Assembly (NCBI GenBank): GCA_020152595.1
Contig: JAIGNY010002845.1
Coordinates: 631,001-695,000, forward strand
Length of the DNA stretch: 64,000 nucleotides
Reading direction: 5' to 3'
DNA from: Chiridota heheva
Lineage: Eukaryota > Echinodermata > Holothuroidea > Apodida > Chiridotidae
The first letter of the stretch is position 1. Each line of letters starts with the position of its first letter. The notes under the pieces were generated by a model that was not told the origin of the DNA, made no database searches, and saw nothing but the letters and a program-made list of their open reading frames with translations. Shown piece after piece: positions 1-13,520 of this stretch. A program made the position numbers and the translations under genes.

Positions 1-200
1 ATAGCAAGTGGTGAGCAAGACGTGAAAGCATAAAGATTATTTCTAGCCAGTGAATTGAAACAAAGAACCCAATTGTAGATGCTGCGGAAGTGTATTCTGC
101 ATTGTATACAAGAACTGCGAACATCAAACAACATTCTTTGTGAATGCATAGAACCAGAATAGAACTCACTGATAGAACTGACGGACTGGGCAGGAAGTGG

Positions 201-640
201 ATTAAAGTTTAATGTGAAGTATAATTGTGGACACTACCTGGAGTTAAATTGTATTTGCTGCTTTTGTGCCGAAACACTTAGTTATGAAACCCAAATCATA
301 TCATTGTAAAATGCCAATGGAATTGAAAGAAAGCAAGAAGAAAAGAATGTATTTACAATTGAGGCTTTATTCTGTCCTCAGGCCCGTAACCAGGAATTTG
401 AAAGGGGTTTTCGTTTTTCGTATAAAACTTACGGGCAACAAATCTTGAAAATCCGGGTGCTCATTATTTTTTTAGATTTCAAAAGGGCACTTTCTGAACA
501 AAAAGGGGTTCAGGAATTCAAAATGGGTTCGTTTTTTGTGAAAGAGGGAAAACAAATTTGAAATTCCCGGTGCTTATTATATTTTTATATTTCAAAAGAG
601 CACTTTCTTAACAAAAGGGGGTTCGTTCGCTCGGACGACC
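201..640. repeat. Duplicated repeat unit, copy 1
   Basis: Bases 201-378 recur as direct copies at about 1066-1180 and 2460-2632, recognisable by the shared string TGTGGACACTA and by a following TATCATTG(T/G)AAAATG block. Bases 391-500 and 511-620 are two tandem copies of a ~120-bp unit (AGGAATTTGAAAGGGG to CAAAAGGGCACTTTCT), which also returns at 2680-2850. The segment therefore looks like an old duplication on both sides of the TA array. No coding sequence is recognised in it. Confidence 0.7.
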
Positions 641-699
641 GCCCCCCCCCCTTCTCCCCTCCCCTTCTTCTCACCTCCTCCGGATACGGGCCTGCTTTT

Positions 700-815
700 T
701 AATAGATTGATTGGTCGAAACGCAATTGCACAATGTGCACTTACATTGATAGGCCAATCAGTATCGTTTGGGAATAAAATGTACGCCGCCACATTTTAAT
801 CACAATAGATGGCCT
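700..815 (-). repeat. Interspersed repeat R1, terminal fragment
   Basis: This is the end of a family seen in longer form at 4555-5255 and 9737-10890. The shared block includes CAATGTGCACTTACAT, a GGCCAATCA segment and a CGCCACATTTTAATCAC end followed by GGCCTTTTA. Only the terminal ~115 bp are present here. No open frame is shared between the copies. Confidence 0.7.
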
Positions 816-1248
816 TTTATTAAGATTATATTTAAAGTCCTAATTACAAAATATGTTGGGCACTACCATTATGGAAAAAGGTGAAAAATGTGTGTTTTTG
901 GGGTCCGGTTGTTTGAATTGTGATGTAATACGACGAATACCAAACTTCTGGATTGACGTATACTTGAATGCGCCAAAACAATAATATTAATTATATTCCT
1001 TTTGATTGCGTCGCTCTTATAAAACTTGAGGACTGTGAAGCAAGTCAATTTAATCTGAACTAATGTGGACACTATCTGGAGTTAAACTGTATTCGCATCT
1101 CGAGTTCCGAAACCAAAACCGTATCATTGGAAAATGGCAATGGGCTTGAAAGAAATGTATTTGCCGTCTTTATTTGAGTCTTTTTTGGACCTTGCTATTA
1201 GGGCGTCTTTATTTTAAAGTCTACGGCCACGTTTAGCCCTTTTGAACT

Positions 1249-1978
<730 letters not shown>

Positions 1979-2009
1979 GACCCGACCTGCCTATTTATTA
2001 GGTCGGGTC
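1979..2009. repeat. Hairpin at the edge of the TA array
   Basis: A perfect 10-bp inverted repeat, GACCCGACCT and AGGTCGGGTC, separated by 11 bases, begins five bases after the TA array. It is GC-rich against a very AT-rich background. No function can be assigned. Confidence 0.75.
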
Positions 2010-2459
2010 TGGCTTTTTGAAACTATAAAGAGCACAGCTAATAACAGCAGCAAGATCAATATTTTCTCTTCTCGTATGTATAGACCTTGTCTCAAATCTG
2101 GACCGACAATTTTTGGAAAACAAAATAAAATAATGTCACATGGCCAACATTCAACGTGTCTATAATGGGCCAATCGTATTATGGACACGTGAATCTCGGC
2201 CATGTGGCTTTTTTTAAATTAGTTTTCCGGAAATTGCCGATTCAGATATGAAAAAGTGTATACTGATTAGGCGTTCGTTACGATTTCGTAATATACAAGA
2301 ATCATAAATGAATGACAAGGGCTTGGGTTGACTCTTAAAGAGGGAGGCTCGCCTCAAAAATAATACAGCCAGAAAAGACCTTATTTTGGATAACGTCACT
2401 ATAACTTCGTTGATCAGGTTATCGATCCCTGTCTGCCTGTGCGTTTGTTCATATAAATA

Positions 2460-2850
2460 GATTAAAGTTTAACGTGAAGTATAATTGTGGACACTATCTG
2501 GGGTTAACTTGTATTTGGTTGTTTTTGTAGTTATGAAACCTAAATCGTATCATTGTAAAATGGCAATGAAATTGGAGAAAGAAAAAACAAACAAACAAGT
2601 GTATTTGCAATTGCGCCTTTATTCTGTTTTATAACAAGGAAGTTCAACAACTTATTTGCTTATGGGGCCCGAACTAGCCAATAAGTTGAAGGGGGGTTTT
2701 CGTTTTCGTATGAAAGGGAAACAAATCTTGGAATTCCGCGGGTGCTTATTATATTGTTACATTTCTAAAAGGCACTTTCTAAACATAAGGGTTTTCAGGA
2801 ATTTGAAAGGGGGTTTCGTTTTCGTATAAAATTTTAAAAGGGTATATTGA
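2460..2850. repeat. Duplicated repeat unit, copy 2
   Basis: Direct repeat of the 201-640 unit, including the TGTGGACACTATCTGG block and the later GAATTTGAAAGGGGGTTTCG tandem portion. The copies differ by scattered substitutions and small indels, so the duplication is not recent. Confidence 0.65.
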
Positions 2851-4554
2851 AATTTGGGATGTTTATTGTATTTTCTGTTGTGGCCCCATAGACGCGACAG
2901 GACTAGTATTGCTGAGTACATGCTCAAAAACCGCCATCTTTTAATTAATAATTATATTTAACATTTAATCTAATGAAGAGAATATGGACTTAAGATTAAG
3001 TGTTATTAGTGTTATTTTTAGAAGGATGTATTTTAACAGTTACAACGCTACAATCAATTATAGCAATGCTAATTAAAAAAACTATGGCGTTGTTTTTATC
3101 CGCAAAAATCATGTAAATTGGCAACGTTGAGGAATGCAGACGAAAACTTTCGGTGCCAATCCAATATTTTAATAGTCAGGTCTAAAACGTGATATAATAG
3201 GATAGTATTATTTATAGACATTTTAATTGTTTTAGAAACATAATAGAAAATATTTATCACACCAAAATATTTTTTGAAGAGTCACAAAGAAATAGTGAAG
3301 GAGAATAATATTATTTGAAATTTGAAATGAACAAGGCTAATCTCAGCGGATTTAGTGAGATAAACACCTCACTCAGTAGACCCTTTTGATTGGGGAGGGG
3401 AGGTGGAGGGGGTAAATTACAATTTTATCGGCGAAACACTTCAACGATACCGACACAAATATATTCCACATCCAGCGCCCTCATAAAGTCAAAAAAGTTG
3501 AAAAGCTTAAAAAAAAAAAGTTCATCGGTCCAAAACCGCAGAACGAGTACCATAATATTTATTTTTTCAATCTGTTTGGTAAAATTTTCATCGTCTTTGT
3601 TGGCAGTTTTACGTACGCGGGGCTTGATTTACCGACAGATCTTTAATTTTACCGACATCTTTACCGAAAGTTGGGGTGTAACCGGCCACTCCCCCTCCCC
3701 CACCGGTATTTACGCCCCTGAATACTTGTAGTATTTATGTAGCAACCATACAGTGGCTACAGCGTATATACTACCAGACTTCGGTCAGAATGATGACTAC
3801 ACCGCCTGATGCGGTTCTGAAATTTCAAGAGCTAAGCTGTTAGCAAATTGTTAGCGTGGGTACGCCACTCTCTATCAGCTCACCATCACGTACACACGGT
3901 AATCTTGAAAAATGCCAAATTCGACGTGGGTACAATTTATTTCAGGAGAACCAGGTCACAGATCGTCTTTATCTAATGTATCTATTCTATTGTATTAGAA
4001 ATAATTTAAAACCTTCATCACTCTGTTCTCTTTATTTCTATCCACATATACAAAAAAAAATAAGTGCCCCGAAAGCCCTTTTTAACTTAAGGGTGTTCTT
4101 GTATATTTTTAACGATTTTACTTCCTCCTGATTCGTACTTTAAAAAAAAAAAAAAAGATCACGCAGCATCAAATTTCACATTTTTCAAAATATATCAAAT
4201 CATTAGTTTGATTTATAAACGTGTAATTATTCTAAACTTTTCAAGCTATGAGTAAGAAGATGGCGGATTTCCCGCACGTACTCAGCAATACTATTCAGAG
4301 GGCCACGACAGAAAACCGAAAAATGCCATTACTGGTGTCTACTTATGGAAGTGACGTGACATCATCTCGAGATGCTTTCATAGATCTACATTTTCTCAGT
4401 CTCCATGTGGTTAATTGCAACTTTTATTTTACCATTCTGATAACATATGCCAAAGGGTAAAAGTCACAAATAATCGGAATAAAACACAATTTTAAACAGT
4501 TTTGGGGAGCTGGTGGCTTTGATATTACCTTAGTATTTCTACGATAATCCGTTA
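2851..4554. other. No gene recognised
   Basis: AT-rich sequence with short homopurine and homopyrimidine runs. Open frames at 3390-3731, 3856-4131 and 4248-4460 have low-complexity or unremarkable translations with no recognisable domain. Nothing else can be supported. Confidence 0.6.
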
Positions 4555-5255
4555 AACAGTCAATGGATTAGTGCAGGGGTCAAGCAAGTCCATTTTATGG
4601 CGAAGAAAGCATTCAAAATATATATATTCCGTTAAGGATATATTTAAATTTGAAGCTTTTGTAAACTACTTGTGACAGCATACTTCAGCTTCTTCAAAGT
4701 CTTTATGTATTCTATCATATTTTGTCCTGCGATTTTGTTGCTTAAAAAGTCATTGGGTATGTCACGAAAGTACTAAAATATAATCTTGTATGGGTAATTA
4801 TAATTTACCACCTTAAGAAAATTTGAGGAAAAATAATTCGAATAGTAAAAAAAGGTTAAATAAATTTTCTTTAAAATACATTAAGAATTGCTAAGAATGT
4901 GAGATAAAGACACCAACCTTCCATAGTAGACTTACTACACCAGTCATTTCTAAATAGATAAGACAAAGCTTTAAACTTGAATATCTCCTCAACGGAATAA
5001 GATATTGAATTAGTTTCTTCACCATTTTCTTTCTCTTAATGTCCTCTTTCATATAGGATAAAGATACTTGCCCACCCAAATAATCCTTTAAAGGCCAATT
5101 ATCGTCTCTAACGCGGAGGTAAATCAATTTCAATTCGTGTGTTTTGATTGGTCGACATACAATGGCGCAATGTGCACTTACATCGATAGGCCAATCAGAA
5201 TCGCTTTGAAGTAAAATATAAGCCGCCACATTTTAATCACGATAAATGGCCTTTA
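4555..5255 (-). repeat. Interspersed repeat R1, longest uninterrupted copy
   Basis: Read on the minus strand, this ~700-bp unit begins with GGCCATTTATCGTGATTAAA and a GTGGCGGC block, passes through AAGTCTACTATGGAAGGTTGGTG, and ends near GACTTGCTTGACCCCTGC. Matching segments occur at 700-815, 9737-10890, 22085-22560 and, in part, 26040-26220. No open reading frame is conserved, so it is probably a non-autonomous element of unknown class. Confidence 0.7.
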
Positions 5256-8200
5256 AGACTTTATAACTAGAATTCAAAATAATTCGGACGCCTTTTTGGT
5301 CCTCTACTACCTATCAAGTATGATAAACATGCGTACATGAAACTTTTAGGCCCATATTTGAAATCACTCAACAAGCACATGCACAACTTAATGTGGTGTA
5401 TCATTCATAATGTAATGTATCAAATTGAAGGCACACCAACACTAAATTCCACTAATCTGCTTACAATACCAATAACAGTGGACAACACTACATATATCAC
5501 TGCATACCCATGCACCAAATTTAAGGGTCTTCAAATGGAGGCACAGTGTCTTTATACAAATGTGAATCCAGTGGCGGAGTGTGATACACACCAGTCAGCC
5601 AGTGGTAAAAAAGATCAAAATGGTGCAAGAAACCATAGAAAAGCGAAAGACATTCCTTATTGCCGTCTTCTTCAGCCCTCTGAAGGCCCATATATAGCTT
5701 GCCGTTAGGAAGAGGTAGGTGCAGTGGCGGCGGAAGATGTTTGAATCTGGAATCTGAGAGGTACTTTTTAACTGTCGTATTTTCAAAGCATCTAGCACAG
5801 CAGTATAGCTTTATAAGGTCAACCCCTCCCTCTCTCCACATTCCCGAAATTTTTAAAACTTTATTTACTCCAAAAATTACCAGTAAATTATTGTTTGGTC
5901 CAAAATTCGGGAAATAAGCACAAATTTATTCCAAAATTGAAAGAGAAAACAAAATTGGAAAATTGATAGATCATAAGTCTTGAAATCGGAAGAATTTAGA
6001 CTTATAGATCCTGATGAGCCAATTGTATTGGTCATGATTTGGAATATATTTAATGTTTAAAATAACGTGTACACTAAGCAAATAAAGGGTCATTAAATTA
6101 TTATTCAGGAAGGCATCATTTTTTTGCTGAGAGTAAATGTAACTCGGTATTTCAGTCAGTCAGTAGGTATGTGGCCCAAATTCACACCCTGTGTTCAGCG
6201 TGTCAGTGGCAGAACCCAAATTAAACAATGAATTGGTTAAAGGCGCCCATGAGTGAAATTTGTGGTAATTTGCTTGATGTTTGTGTTACGTTCTTCAATC
6301 TGTCAATAAAAAGATTGATTATAATAAGCGGGCTTAAATATATTTTGATATTTAAAACAACACTTCTTTTATGTAATATCTGTAAAGGGGCACCTTTTCA
6401 TCTTTACAAAGAGTATGTGGGAGAGTTAGTTTATGTCACGACAATAACCCGGGTTCAAATAGTAAGTTTTGTTCTGCATGGCCCATTTCAAAGATACACT
6501 ACGTATGAAATTTGGGGTGGCTCGCACACTCTACGAAGGCCCTATATTATAGAGTTTTTACAAATTATAAGATGGGAAACGACGGTACTCTATATAGGCA
6601 GATTTAAACCCAGAAAAAATTGTGTGTCAGCCATTTAATATCAAAATGTGGTGTCATAAAAACATTATTATAACATTTTTCATGTAATATTATGCAAAAA
6701 AAAGTGCTTTTTATATCATTTTTATGTTTTTGTTTTTTTAAGACACCACAAATGATGTTATAAAAACACTTTCATTAATTTGACTAGAAATGTTTTCATG
6801 ATATTTTTAAACATCATTGTGTTTACTGGGAAAGCCTTTTTAGTATGACCAACTTTGTCTTTAGGGAAAATTTAGAATAGTGTATGCGCGCGAAGCACGT
6901 GAAATTGAACAATTTAAGTCTTTTTGGGGCAATATTTGTGTTACTTTCTATAATGAAAGATCAGATAATTAATATATAGTCTTTGAAGAAAAAGTTTTTC
7001 AATGTTTAAAAGGGTTCCTTCTCTTAAAAGGGCACTTTGCCCCTAAAAAAGGGCACTTTTCCTCTGTGAAAACGGTCCCTCAAACCTTCAAGAAAAGTGG
7101 GGGAACGTGCCCCTGTGCCCGCCGGCTCCGCCACCTATGGGTAGGTGACATTCAGTGCCACGCAAAACAAACCTTCACAGCAGTGAAGGAATAAGCGTTC
7201 ATGGGCCTTAGGCTGGGTCTTGTAAATATACTATACACATTTTCTTGAAGTGACTTCTTATGACTTTTACTAAAAACCCTGATCTCATGACCTGATGACC
7301 CTATAAAATTCACTTACTGTTTTTGCATGTTTTGAATCATGGTCTACCATTACAATTTTAAATTTTGTTTCTCTCGTGATTATCTTTACTTGTTTTTTTT
7401 TAAAGATGATTTTTACAGCATGCATTTGACATGCTTAACATTTTTAATTAAATTACTCTGAGAAATGTTGTCCGCATAAACGGGAAACACATTTACATGT
7501 CGTATATTCATAATGACTGCTTTTCATGCAAGCTGATTTTTCTCAGTTATAGATACTGTTATACTTGAAACTTGTTTCTATGTTATGATGTAAGCACGCA
7601 AGCGAAACGTGTGATGATTCGAAAGTATTATTAAGATATCTTTAGTTTTACATCATCACTTCATTAAACTCATTATGTCTATATAAGAAACAAGCTTAAT
7701 GGAATTACTATTGCCCGGTAACGTAGCGAAATTTTGTGCAGGCTTGTCTAGATTTACCATTTTTAGTTTGCACTAGTCAGCAGGGCCTTTCTTCCGGGGG
7801 GGGGAGGGAGAGGGGAACATGTGCCTGCCTCACTTTTCAGTATAATTGAAAATTCAGGACATCAGAGACCTTTACATGCAGTGGCCTCCGAGGCGACGTC
7901 GGGATTCCTAATACTTTTTATTTTTATTTTTAGAAACAACCCCTCCCTCCTGACACATCTCTATACTGTCTGGCTACGCCACTGCTTGCAGAGCCAACAC
8001 TCAAGAAGATTACACTTTCGATGAGGTCACGTATGCCATGACATGCATAAGGAAAAATCAAGAATTTAGGAGGCTAAATTAAAAAGAACTGACACCTTTT
8101 ATTAAAAATGGTCCATTAATTATTTATTTTAAAACATGGCTTTTGAGTACCACAGTCTGATAGTCGTCACCATATGTCTACAGCCAGGGCATAAACCTTC
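5256..8200. other. No gene recognised; weak hairpin element at 6640-6755
   Basis: Long non-coding stretch. Frames at 5337-5708 and 6228-6638 (123 and 136 residues) match no family I recognise. Around 6640-6755 an imperfect inverted repeat (AATGTGGTGTCATAAAAAC and the complement of TTAAGACACCACAAAT) could be a tiny MITE. C-rich and G-rich runs lie near 7795 and 8235. Confidence 0.5.
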
Positions 8201-8440
8201 AAGCTAAAATACACTTGAAGGATCCTTCCTTTCCTTTGATTGATCCCCCCCCCTCCCTCCTCATACAAGGAGCACTTTTCTCTTTTCCCCTTGCGATGAA
8301 GGGTGGCGGAGATCTTCATCGTTGCACCGTACACGTGATGGAGGCGTATTTGGTAATCACCATCCCTTCCTTAATATCGAAATGGATATCGAAATGGTTC
8401 ACTTTTTGTATTACACTTTTTTGTTCTTTTTCGTGCTTAG

Positions 8441-9170
8441 GTGTTCGTGTTCCCTTTGGAGTCTCGCCGCCATCAGCCTGAATCGATTCGTATTTATCTG
8501 TCATCGTGACGTCTACGACAAAATGTACAACAAATACACCATACCTGTGATGATACCATTCATATGGTTGACCTGTTTCATATGCTGCTCTCCAAATCTA
8601 TATAGCAACTGGGGATCCCACACATACGACTCACAATTTCTGCTGTGTACTTATGACTACTGGGGGGACTATTCGTACACCATTTTCCTTTGTGCGGCAG
8701 GGATCGTCACACCCCTGCTAATTCTGACTGTTTGCTACACAAAAATCGTCATCTACGCGCATGAAGGCGGAAAGAGACTCAAGAATACGACCAAGAAGGA
8801 CAACCAGAAAGTGTACGCGCGCCTGAAGGAACACGATAAGAAATTGCTGTATGCTGTATTCCTTATCGTGGTAGTATTTTTAGTGATGTGGGCACCGTAT
8901 ATCAGCATCCTATTGGTCGACATCCACGGGAATTGGCCCCCTGTGCTGCATGTCACTGGAATCATTATGATCCACGTGCATACTTGCGCAAACAGTTTGC
9001 TGTACGCCGCTACCAATCCGCAGTTTCGTCACAGTTGCAAGGTCCTTTTTGAGATCCTCTGTTGTCAACCGTCTAGTGCCATAAAGGCAGCTAGTACGGA
9101 CAATACTAAGCGCACCGGAGCATCTTCTGAAGGTACCCTAATGAATAGTCAAGTAAAAGACCAAATATAA
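8441..9170 (+). CDS. Class A (rhodopsin-like) GPCR, 3' terminal exon
   Basis: The exon encodes about 242 residues of a seven-transmembrane receptor, from the end of TM3 to the C-terminus. A pyrimidine tract ending TTCGTGCTTAG gives a phase-2 acceptor at 8440/8441. TM3 ends in ISLNRF, so Asn-Arg-Phe replaces the Asp-Arg-Tyr motif. TM4 (IPVMIPFIWLTCFICC) follows, then an ECL2 cysteine (LLCTYDYW), TM5 (GIVTPLLILTVCY), a basic loop 3, TM6 with MWAPY, TM7 with NSLLYAATN (NSxxY in place of NPxxY), helix 8, a Cys-Cys pair and a short Ser/Thr tail. The NRF/NRY form with the following ICH resembles melatonin-receptor-like and moody-like receptors; the ligand is unknown. Exons for TM1-TM3 were not found upstream. 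The in-frame extension to 8322 is probably intron. Confidence 0.88.
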
Positions 9171-9736
9171 CGTGAACAATATCAATCGGGCCAAAATTCC
9201 CCGGGAGTATGGGAGTTAAATAAAAGTACACAGTTTTTGAAAAGATTTAGACTTTATAAAGTTCACTTTGCTTTGACGTGTGTGTTGTTGATTATTTGAA
9301 GAAACTGGGGTTGCTAGGAAAGGAATAAACGTTTGATGTAAATATTTAATTTGTTGGAAATGCAAGTGAGCTTGAATACCGTCTGAATGAGCGTCGATGT
9401 AGTTGCTCAACATATATTTTGGGGGTAGGTATAAACCTGTTTCATTGATGGAGAGTTACATTGAGCTGTTGACTATAGGCTGGGTTGTTAGGAAAATAAT
9501 ACATGTCCATGGTTCTGCTGATGCATCTATTTGCCTACTACGGCCGGGTCCAACATTTTCAAGGGGGTAGAGACTGTTTTGACCCAATTTATTTTGTGCA
9601 AATTTTTGACGGATTTACATAGATTGTGGTACACGCAAAATTGGTGGAAAACTACCTGCCCAGTACAGTATTGGTTGTGAGAAATCTATCTTGTTTTCTA
9701 TAGCCCCTTAAAAAGGACCGGTCGTGGCCGTCGACT
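9171..9736. other. GPCR 3' flank, no gene recognised
   Basis: Sequence after the GPCR stop. It would hold the 3' untranslated region, but I do not see a decisive polyadenylation signal; AATAAAAG at about 9218 is a candidate. No other coding sequence is visible. Confidence 0.5.
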
Positions 9737-10890
9737 TCAGATGCCATATAGGTCAGTGGTCAAGCATGTCCATCGTATATGAAAGAGGACTTCACAAGAA
9801 ACAAAATGGTGAAGAAAGCCTCGGTCAAACATCTTATACCGTTAGAGAGATAAATGACTGGTGTAGTACAGTAAGTCTACTATGAAAAGTTGGTGTCTTC
9901 ACCCGCACAATCTTAACATTTGTTAATGTATTTTGAAGAAAACATATTTATTTTTTACTATTCAAATTGCTTTTCCTCGAGCTTTCTTTAAATGTATATT
10001 ATAAATATACCCTTCCTAGATTCAGTTTTTCTACTTTTCTTTTAAATATTCCATCGGTCCGGAAGCATGCCTATTAATAGGAACATTTATAACACACGAG
10101 AATATTGATGTCATGCAGCCATATTGTTCAGATGTTGCGATAAAATGTCATAGTTTCTAATCAATGTACTTGAAATATCAAAAATGATTGTTTTAGAAAA
10201 TATTTGATTTTCAAGATGGCCGTTTCGCGCCTAAAAGCCTAGTACTATTGTCAATTTTTTCTAATATTTCGAAAACGGCGTGTTGAACACATCAATTCGG
10301 AGTTGAAAAGTTGTAGCCATGATAGTAATGAAAGTATTCATGAGTTTTAGGATTCCTCTAACATAGACATTTTTCCCCAGACAAATTTCAAATTTTTAAG
10401 ATGTAACATTGCGTAAGGCTTTAACGTTAGGATAGCAAAGGATCATGGAAAATATCACAAAATGGTGGCTTCCATGTAGAAAAATGTTTCCATTCTTAGG
10501 AACATTTATGTTCCCATTAATAGGCTGACATTTATCTGGACTGCCCATGGTTTGTAAGCCACAAAATCAAAGATTTGTGTATGTACTGTATACTAAAGCT
10601 GTGATGAAAGAGAAGACGGCTCAAAAGTTTCAATTCACTACATTTTGATCCTAAAATCCAGTCACTTGAAATAATGAACTGATTTCTCCTTTAATTAATG
10701 TTTCTTATGAAACTTTTTGTTATTTCTATTCTGGTTAAATTAAAGGCCACATATTGTGATTGAAATGTGGCGGCGTACAATTTATTCCAAAGCTATAGTG
10801 ATTGGCCAATCAATGTAAGTGCACACTGCACCATTGTGTTTCGACCAATCAAAACATTGGATTTGAATTTGATTTACCTAGTATGTTAGA
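9737..10890 (+). repeat. Interspersed repeat R1, interrupted by a MITE
   Basis: A copy of the family at 4555-5255 in the opposite orientation. Shared blocks are AGTAAGTCTACTATGAAAAG, CCTTCCTAGATTCAGTTTT, CCATGGTTTGTAAGCCAC and the terminal GTGGCGGCGTACA near 10770. It is split by the element at 10055-10543. The paralogous copy at 22085-22330 reads straight through this site and so represents the empty target. Confidence 0.75.
10055..10543 (-). mobile_element. MITE family M1, copy A
   Basis: A 489-bp non-coding element with terminal inverted repeats of about 30-36 bp, related to CAGTCCGGAAGCATGCCTAT followed by TAATAGGAACATTTAT. The flanks TCCAT and CCCAT look like a 5-bp target-site duplication. 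The related repeat at 22,250-22,285 preserves the empty site (ATCCCATGGTTTTTAAGCC). Two more copies are at 23448-24441 and 27328-27820 in the other orientation. A 5-bp duplication with CAGTCCGG ends does not let me name a DNA-transposon superfamily. Confidence 0.85.
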
Positions 10891-13480
10891 GATGACAACT
10901 GCATGGCCTTTAAATTCAAATTCATTCTTGCTTATTTATTCATCAGTATTATGTGCTTGATATTACATATACTTTTTATATGTGCTTTATATTAAGAATT
11001 AATTTCTCTCGTTCATGAAATGTAAACCATTGAGGAAGATTCTTGTTATACACACTTGAATTCCCAATGATTTTGCCTGTACTAAAAACTTACAATCTTT
11101 TCCAACATTAAAAAAAATTAAATGTGTGTTGTTTTTTGAAATTATTTTTAAACTAAAATTGTTCATCAATTACAAAGCTTTAAGTGCGAATGATCATTCA
11201 AAAAACGTTCTGCCCACAATGTACTAATCTTTTATATGTCCATGAATGAAAAGTGGTGAAGACAGAAAGAAAAATATGGAATCAAAATAAAAGTTTAGCA
11301 AAGAATATAAGTAACAGGTATTGTAAGGATCATGGCTAAATTCAAATGTTCTTTAAGCATACGATAATGCATGCAGTCATAAATCAGTCTAAAGACTGTT
11401 CTGGAAGTAACACATTTCTGTATATATTTATGATTTACAATCAAGTATAACCAGAAACAATTATATTATTGGAATATTTCTGCTTGACTTAAGTTTTCAA
11501 AATCCTCTATAAACTAATTACTTTTATTTTTACCAATAGCGATATTCCTATTGTTTGTATCATTTTGTCAAAGGAAAATAAAAAATGATTTGATTGCCTT
11601 AAAGGAGGCTTAACCTGATGTCAATCTGTACTTGTGTGAAAAGGAAGTTAGAAAGTAACTGGTCGGTAAAAATTGCATCTAAAAAGCTTTTTTAAAAATA
11701 ATCAACATTCAATGTTAAACAAGGAGGGACGATGTTTTGTTTTGATTTTTTTTTAAGTCCTTGATGATGTCACTACTCGGACATAATGTCTGACATAATC
11801 CTTATTTCATATCTAAGAAATAAAAAAAAAAACTCTGACCAAGTTTTATACCTACCAAAGCAGTCTTAACACAAATTTTGCAATTATTAAAAACTTAATG
11901 CTACTACTATCGGAGCTGCCATTTTGATTTTAGAATATGGAATGCTTTGTATTTCTTTATAATCTTCCTCAAAATTTCTAGGTTATGATAAAAACAAATT
12001 CTTCTAATGTTAGGGTCAAGGAAAGTTTTTTGTATACATGAAATTAACAAAACATTATGTTAAAACTTTGTGTCACATCATTTTATAATAAAAACTGTAA
12101 TCACATTTATAAAGAAAAACATTAAATTCCTTATGTCCCTATTGGGTAAATTATGTCATCATGCACAATATTTCAATACAGAATTGAACAAAAGGGCAGC
12201 CTCCATGTGCCAATTTCAAACATGAATAACTTGAGATGAAAATAATATTTTGACTTGCTGATTTTGGTAGGTAGTTTATATTGTATTCCTCTATCATATA
12301 AAATAGTGATTGTACTTTATGTCCCCTTTAAAGGAGACATGAAGTCTGATACAATCATTACTGCTGAATCATTAAGTCTGATACTGCTGGGCTGATGACA
12401 TCACAATCTGCATGTTTTGAAATCAAAATGGCAGCTCCCATAGTACTATTTAGTAGTATAATTAAAGTGTTAGATTGCTTAAGGGGGGTATGAAAATTTG
12501 TCATTACATTTGTTATTTTGATTATGTTAGACTGTATGTATCATTTTAGTAGATCTCTCTGAGATCTAGTGTATTATTTTGTGGTAATACAATATCATTA
12601 TTCTTTGTCATACTGAGTTATTAATAAAATTACTAATTTGCATAAGATTGTTCAGTAAAATTATTCAGTTAGTAATTATTTAAGTCATTAATAATAACTA
12701 CATTAGATTTACTAATGCAAATAGGTATTGAGGTGATGTCGTCAGTAACTTGAATGGGGTGACAAAATTAGTTAAATTGATGTCTTTATGCTCAATGGAA
12801 CAGGAAAAACATTTTAGATGTAGTTTTAGCTGGTTGGTTTCTTATCAACATGTGCTGAGTCTTCTTGAGGCCATCTCAGGAGCAATGAACATTGAAAATA
12901 CCAGGGAGCTGTCCTAAAATGGCAGCTCACTGATTTAACAACACAACTCATTTTTATCAGAGTACTATATACTTAAAATATAATTCCATGCTTAAAAAGC
13001 GACCAATAGCTAAGAGCCAGTTTTTTAAAGAATTTATGAAGGAACATGATGAAGTTCATTATTTAACTGTAAATGTGACATTGCGATTTATTTTAGAAGG
13101 AAAGTGTCACAGATTTTACTTTCAAAGATTGTATATTCTTTTATATTGTATTATTCAGGTTGAAAGTGAAATTGGAGGTGAAGCAATAGTCTTTTTTTTT
13201 TCATTTATGTGATAAAATACTCATTGACAATTTTGTTTTATAAATGGTAATGCAAAAAGGAGACTAATTTAAAAGCTAAAAACAGTCATACCATCTCATG
13301 TCATTTTTATGTTATACTTGCAAGCTAGGAAGGAGGATGTACATGAACGTTAAGAGCTTTGTAAAAATTGTTTATTACAATCTAATAGTAGTGTAATTTT
13401 TCTGATGGTTATAATGGGCTTTTGCAGTTATTGCACACAAGTCAAATTATGTGTAAAAACCAATTCTTGTGGTAATACAA
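10891..13480. other. No gene recognised
   Basis: About 2.6 kb of AT-rich non-coding sequence. Short phrases such as GATGACATCACAATCTGCAT recall other repeats in the window, but boundaries cannot be set. The frame at 12988-13212 has no recognisable domain. Confidence 0.6.
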
Positions 13481-13520
13481 GACATTTTTTGTACACGCGC
13501 TTGGGAAATAGATCGAGTCA

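Noticed and set aside
5337..5708. 123-codon open frame
   Set aside because: No family recognised; the end runs into a repeat-like C/G-rich segment. Too weak to call.
6228..6638. 136-codon open frame
   Set aside because: No recognisable domain, no splice or start context, and AT-rich composition like the surrounding non-coding DNA.
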